Shown here piece after piece: positions 60,036 through 64,000 of a stretch of 64,000 bases of DNA. The notes below the pieces were generated by a model that saw only the letters and a list, made by a program, of their open reading frames with translations, was not told the DNA's origin and searched no databases. The stretch comes from CAG-826 sp964583155 (GTDB lineage Bacteria > Bacillota_I > Bacilli_A > RFN20 > CAG-826). The position numbers were made by a program, and so were the translations under genes. Every line of letters begins with the position of its first letter. Within the stretch, counting starts at the first letter, position 1. The DNA is taken from NCBI GenBank assembly GCA_964583155.1, contig CAZOUY010000001.1, forward strand, positions 248,001-312,000, written 5' to 3'.

Positions 60036-63000
60036 ATGAATTTTGCCCCGTTGCATGTTAGAACCGGATATTCTTTTTTAAAAAGTGGTCTCACCATCGA
60101 GAATCTTTTTCGGGCGCTCAAAAAGCATGGTTATACCAAAGCGGGAATTTGTGATTTAAAGGTTCTTTATGGATTACCATCCTTTGAAAAGACCGCGCAA
60201 GCGTATCAATTTGACTATGCACTAGGCATGGAAGCTCCCTTATGCTATCAAAATCACGATTTGCTTATGTGCCTCTATGCTGAAGATGAAATCGGCTACC
60301 GCCAGTTGATAAAATTATCAAGCTATCTCTCTCATCATGAAAAGGGCGATCTATCGAATTTTGATTTCTCACATTTGCTAGCTGTTCTTTCATCGAATCA
60401 GCCGTTTATGAATGAAAATCTGCAAAGCATTACCCCGCAATTCACCTCCACTCTCCACTCGTTATCTCAGCTTTTTGCCCATTTCTATCTTGGAATCGAA
60501 ATCTATGAGAATTCCAATGCGGCTATGGTTCAAAGGCTTCGCGACTTTGCCCAAAAATATGATTATGAGGTTTTGGCATTTCCTTTAATCGCCTATATTC
60601 AAAAGGAGGATGCAATCACTCTTGCTATTGTTGAGGCTATTGCTCATGATGAGCATTTAGATAAAAACGTAGCCCAGGAAGATGGAATATATTATTTACG
60701 AACCTTGGAGACCATGAGTCAACTCTATACCGCCCAGGAATTGGCGCTTAGTGAAAAGGTCTTTGCTTATTTGAAGGTCAATCTTTCGCAAAAGCGCGGT
60801 CATTTACTCCATTATCCTTGCGAAAATGGTGATAGCCATCAAGCTCTTCATTCCGCGGCCCTTGAGGGCCTGCAAAATAAAAATTTATCGACCCTAGAAT
60901 ATTTAAATCGTTTGGAATACGAATTGGAAGTAATCGAAAAGATGGGATATTGCGATTATTTTTTAATCGTCGCGGACTATGTTAATTATGCGAAAAGCCA
61001 TGATATTCCCGTTGGTCCAGGACGAGGATCCGCGGCTAGCTCCCTTGTTTCCTTTGCCTTAAACATCACGACCGTCGATCCCATCAAATATAATCTGTTA
61101 TTTGAGAGCTTTCTTAATCCGGCGCGCGTATCCATGCCGGATATCGACATCGATTTCGGCGACTTAAAGCGCGATTTGGTGGTCGATTATCTTCATGAAA
61201 AATATGGTCATGAGCGCGTGGCCTCCATCATCACTTTCCAAACGATCGGCGCGAAACAATCGATACGCGATATCGGTCGCGTTTATAATTTCTCATCCTT
61301 TGATATCGATATGTTAGCCAAGGCTATTCCCGACAATAGTCTTTCCTTACGAAATGCCTATCGGCGGATTCCGGCCTTTAAAAAGCTTGTCGATAGCGAT
61401 AAATACTACTTGGATATCATTCGTTTAGCCAGTAAAATCGAAGGCTTACCGCGTCAAGCCGGCATTCACGCTGCAGGAGTGGTTTTAAATAATGAGCCTT
61501 TGGAGGAATGCTTACCTGTCATCATCGCCCCAAACGGAACCTATATTTCCCAATATGAGATGAATCCTTTGGCTGAACAGGGCTTTTTAAAGATGGATAT
61601 TCTCGGTTTGCGTAATTTATCGATCATCGAGAATTGTCTTAAAAAGATCAATTCCGCCCATGGGTCATCGCTAACGATGGATGATATTCCTTATGAGGAT
61701 GATAAACAGATCTTTGCTTTGATAGCCTCAACCAAAACCATGGGCGTTTTCCAATTGGAATCAAGCGGCATTAAAAGAGCCATTAAAGAGCTACAGCCAA
61801 CGTGCTTTGAGGATGTTGTTGCCGTTTTGGCCTTGTTTCGCCCCGGTCCGATCGACAATATTCCAATCTATGCTCGTCGAAAAGCCGGTCTTGAGGAGCC
61901 CACTTATTTCACTCCGGAATTAAAGGATATTCTTTCTTCGACCTATGGCATCATCGTCTATCAAGAGCAAGTCCTGCAGGTTGTGGAAAAAATCGCCTCC
62001 TTCACCTTATCCGAGGCCGATTTGTTCCGGCGGGCAATCTCGAAAAAGGATGCCCAAAAGCTCATAATGATGAAGGATAAATTCATTAAAGGAGCCACTA
62101 ATAATGGATATTCAAAGGCTCTCGCTAACCAAATATATGATCACATCTATCGCTTTGCCGATTATGGATTTAAAAGAGCCCACTCCGTCGCATATGCGAT
62201 TATTTCGTGCAAAATGGCGTATTTGAAGGTTCATTACCCCGCCTATTTTTATGCGGCGATTTTAGAAGGCTCCTATTCCGCTAATGAAAGCAAATTCGTG
62301 GAATATGTGAGTGAAATGAAAAGTCTCGGCTTGACTCTTCATTTACCATCGATCAATGAATCGACCGATGATTTCATCGTCAAAGATGATGGCCTTCGTT
62401 TCCCGTTATCATCGATCAAGGGGATTTCCGGTAATCTCGTGAAGACCATTGTTGAAGAACGGAATAAAGCTCCCTTTATCAGCTTCTTCGATTTTGTGAT
62501 TCGATTATATGATCAACGACTCAATAGCGGCCAATTGCAAAATCTCATTAACGCCGGAGCCTTCGATGAATTTCATAGAACCCGGGCGACGCTTCTTAAA
62601 GCCGTCGATGGCGCGATTGAATATGCCTCCATGGTCTATCATGACTATCAACCGGGGATCATTAATGAGCAGATCATCCTACCGCCACCGATTATGGTTG
62701 AGGTGAATGATGATCCCATCAGCAAATGTCAAAATGAAGCCAATGTTCTTGGCGTTATGGTGACGAAAACTCCGCTGTCCTTCTTAAAGGATGAAATGGA
62801 AAAGCATCATATTCTTGCGCTTGCGACCATCAAGAAAAATGAACGCGGGCCGTTGACCTTTGCCGGAATTCTTAAATCATTTAAAATGATCAAGACCAAA
62901 AAAGGTGAGCCGATGGCCTTCTTGCTCTTCTTTGATGATGATACGGAGCAGGAGGTTGTGCTTTTTCCAAATCTCTACGCACAAAATTATACAAAATTAG

Positions 63001-63098
63001 AAAAAAATAAAATATTTATTATCACCGCGCATTTTGAAAGCAATCAATCATGTATCGCGGATAATCTACAACTTTGGGAGGAATTAAAAAATGGCTAA
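60036..63098 (+). CDS. dnaE: DNA polymerase III alpha subunit, DnaE
   Basis: C-family replicative polymerase. I start it at 60036 (MNFAPLHVRTGYSFLK) behind AAGAGGTGTCAATC; a GTG three codons earlier is possible. The 1020-aa product has a PHP domain (1-200), the palm with GPGRGSAASSLVSFAL near 328 and catalytic PDIDIDFGD (Asp369, Asp371), the fingers, a helix-hairpin-helix and an OB fold near the C-terminus (LTFAGILKSFK). PHP metal ligands are partly lost: LHVRTGYS replaces the usual HxHTEYS, and D-L-K-V replaces D-H-x-N. So proofreading by PHP is unlikely. It overlaps polA by 8 nt. Confidence 0.97.
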   Translation: MNFAPLHVRTGYSFLKSGLTIENLFRALKKHGYTKAGICDLKVLYGLPSFEKTAQAYQFDYALGMEAPLCYQNHDLLMCLYAEDEIGYRQLIKLSSYLSHHEKGDLSNFDFSHLLAVLSSNQPFMNENLQSITPQFTSTLHSLSQLFAHFYLGIEIYENSNAAMVQRLRDFAQKYDYEVLAFPLIAYIQKEDAITLAIVEAIAHDEHLDKNVAQEDGIYYLRTLETMSQLYTAQELALSEKVFAYLKVNLSQKRGHLLHYPCENGDSHQALHSAALEGLQNKNLSTLEYLNRLEYELEVIEKMGYCDYFLIVADYVNYAKSHDIPVGPGRGSAASSLVSFALNITTVDPIKYNLLFESFLNPARVSMPDIDIDFGDLKRDLVVDYLHEKYGHERVASIITFQTIGAKQSIRDIGRVYNFSSFDIDMLAKAIPDNSLSLRNAYRRIPAFKKLVDSDKYYLDIIRLASKIEGLPRQAGIHAAGVVLNNEPLEECLPVIIAPNGTYISQYEMNPLAEQGFLKMDILGLRNLSIIENCLKKINSAHGSSLTMDDIPYEDDKQIFALIASTKTMGVFQLESSGIKRAIKELQPTCFEDVVAVLALFRPGPIDNIPIYARRKAGLEEPTYFTPELKDILSSTYGIIVYQEQVLQVVEKIASFTLSEADLFRRAISKKDAQKLIMMKDKFIKGATNNGYSKALANQIYDHIYRFADYGFKRAHSVAYAIISCKMAYLKVHYPAYFYAAILEGSYSANESKFVEYVSEMKSLGLTLHLPSINESTDDFIVKDDGLRFPLSSIKGISGNLVKTIVEERNKAPFISFFDFVIRLYDQRLNSGQLQNLINAGAFDEFHRTRATLLKAVDGAIEYASMVYHDYQPGIINEQIILPPPIMVEVNDDPISKCQNEANVLGVMVTKTPLSFLKDEMEKHHILALATIKKNERGPLTFAGILKSFKMIKTKKGEPMAFLLFFDDDTEQEVVLFPNLYAQNYTKLEKNKIFIITAHFESNQSCIADNLQLWEELKNG

Positions 63099-64000
63099 GA
63101 TGATCGTAATCGACGGAAACTCTTTACTCTTCCGTGCCTATTATGCGACGAGTTATCCGGGATCCGCTATTATGCGCACAAGGGATGGAATTCCCACCAA
63201 CGCATTGTTCGCCTTTTCGAATATGCTTCTTCATATCATCAAGGGGTTTAAGGATGATGAGCATCTGATCGTCGCCTTCGATACCGATAAGAAGACCTTT
63301 CGTCATCAAGAATTATTGACCTACAAGGCGAATCGAAAGCCATGCCCGGAGGAGCTTATTATTCAGATGCCCTTAGCGCGCGAGATGCTTCATGCCCTCG
63401 GAGTATTCACCTTTGAAATGGAAGGCTATGAGGGCGATGATATCGCAGGAACGGTCGCCAAAAAAGCGGCGAAAGAAGGCTATCAGGTGGAAATTTATAC
63501 CTCCGATAAGGACTTCCTGCAGCTCATTGATGAAAGCATCGAGGTTCATATCTTGAAAAAAGGCATGAGCGATGTCGATATTATTACCGCCCAAAACATG
63601 AAGGAGCGCTTTGGGTTTTCACCACTGCAGATCCTCGATTATAAGGGATTACGCGGCGATACGAGCGATAATCTTCCCGGCATTCCCGGAGTCGGTGAAA
63701 AAACGGCGGTCAAATTGATTCAAGAATATGGTAGCCTAGAGGCCATTATCGAAGCCGCGCCATCGATGAAATCGAAGCTCGGTGAAAAAATCATGGAGAA
63801 TGCAAAGACCGGGATAATGTGTAAGCATCTAGCCCAAATTTTAACTGATGTCAATTTGCCCTTTGCGCTCGATGAAACGCTCTATAGTGGCTATGATTAT
63901 GAAAAAATATCCTCTTTCTGTAACCGCTATGAGTTAAAACAGCTCCTATCGAAATTGAATTCAAGCATTCCCAAAAGAAAGCAGGTGAAAGCGGAAGAAA
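63091..64000 (+). CDS. polA: DNA polymerase I, N-terminal part (runs off the window)
   Basis: The frame opens at ATG 63091 (MAKMIVIDGNSLLFRAYY) behind GGGAGGAATTAAAAA and is still open at the window end, about 303 codons. What is visible is the FEN-like 5'-3' exonuclease: DGNSLLFRAYYA, AFDTDKKTFRHQ, YEGDDIAGTVA, YTSDKDFLQLI, and the helix-hairpin-helix DNLPGIPGVGEKTAVKLI. The 3'-5' exonuclease and polymerase domains would follow outside the window, so a stand-alone exonuclease cannot be excluded. dnaE next to a polA-type exonuclease is also known in mollicutes. Confidence 0.93.
   Translation, partial: MAKMIVIDGNSLLFRAYYATSYPGSAIMRTRDGIPTNALFAFSNMLLHIIKGFKDDEHLIVAFDTDKKTFRHQELLTYKANRKPCPEELIIQMPLAREMLHALGVFTFEMEGYEGDDIAGTVAKKAAKEGYQVEIYTSDKDFLQLIDESIEVHILKKGMSDVDIITAQNMKERFGFSPLQILDYKGLRGDTSDNLPGIPGVGEKTAVKLIQEYGSLEAIIEAAPSMKSKLGEKIMENAKTGIMCKHLAQILTDVNLPFALDETLYSGYDYEKISSFCNRYELKQLLSKLNSSIPKRKQVKAEE

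Noticed and set aside
1..64000. tRNA, rRNA genes, prophage, toxin-antitoxin or restriction systems
   Set aside because: Reading both strands I found no cloverleaf ends, rRNA segments, phage structural genes or paired small toxins; short or divergent cases could be missed by eye.

Overview
The window is a 64 kb piece of a chromosome from a low-GC, Gram-positive-type bacterium in class Bacilli of the Bacillota. It looks like an uncultured gut lineage near Erysipelotrichales or the RF39/RFN20 groups; that placement is inference. Evidence for Bacillota is the Bacillus-like order of the division and cell-wall (dcw) cluster, T-box leaders on ileS and pheST, a CIRCE-controlled clpB, strong AGGAGG-type ribosome sites, and lipoprotein signal peptides. 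TGA is used as a stop and Trp is TGG, so this is the standard code. The MurE-like ligase carries DNPR, which suggests meso-diaminopimelate peptidoglycan. The genes spoIIGA, sigE and sigG point to endospore formation.

Layout: 0-4.1 kb holds uvrC and mutS2 (minus strand). 4.3-7.7 kb is an AT-rich accessory island with a lipoprotein, a secreted-type papain-fold protease and two tandemly duplicated lipoproteins. 8.2-12.3 kb holds rnhC, a small membrane protein and clpB. 12.6-17.1 kb holds rluD, lspA and ileS with its T-box. 17.2-34.1 kb is the dcw and sporulation cluster, read leftwards: mraZ, rsmH, ftsL, a SpoVD-type PBP, murE, mraY, murD, ftsW/spoVE, murG, murB, divIB, ftsA, ftsZ, a membrane protein, spoIIGA, sigE, sigG, sepF. 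34.2-39.1 kb is a T-box-controlled pheS-pheT-yceD operon ending in a membrane protein. 39.3-44.5 kb holds degV, a rubredoxin, a Sel1-repeat protein, an rRNA/tRNA methyltransferase, a YgjP-type metalloprotease, a DUF523 protein and an ECF S component. 44.5-50.3 kb encodes a large membrane-anchored surface protein and two lipoproteins. 50.5-55.9 kb is glgB-glgP-M42 peptidase. 56.1-58.3 kb is ackA-nrnA. 58.3-59.9 kb is an IS30-family insertion sequence sitting in the nrnA terminator. 60.0-64.0 kb is dnaE and the start of polA.

Most of the window is conserved housekeeping: DNA repair and replication, septal wall synthesis, tRNA charging and glycogen metabolism. The genes in dcw overlap by a few bases and are probably translationally coupled. 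The most informative non-coding signals are: an exact Spo0A-like box plus three 10-bp-phased MraZ boxes at mraZ; a 22-bp-spaced spoIIG-like promoter before spoIIGA; a terminator separating ftsL from the PBP gene; and an insertion sequence whose leader seems built to block translation from read-through transcripts. The best candidates for undescribed biology are the protease/lipoprotein island with its shared promoter, and the terminator-targeting insertion sequence.
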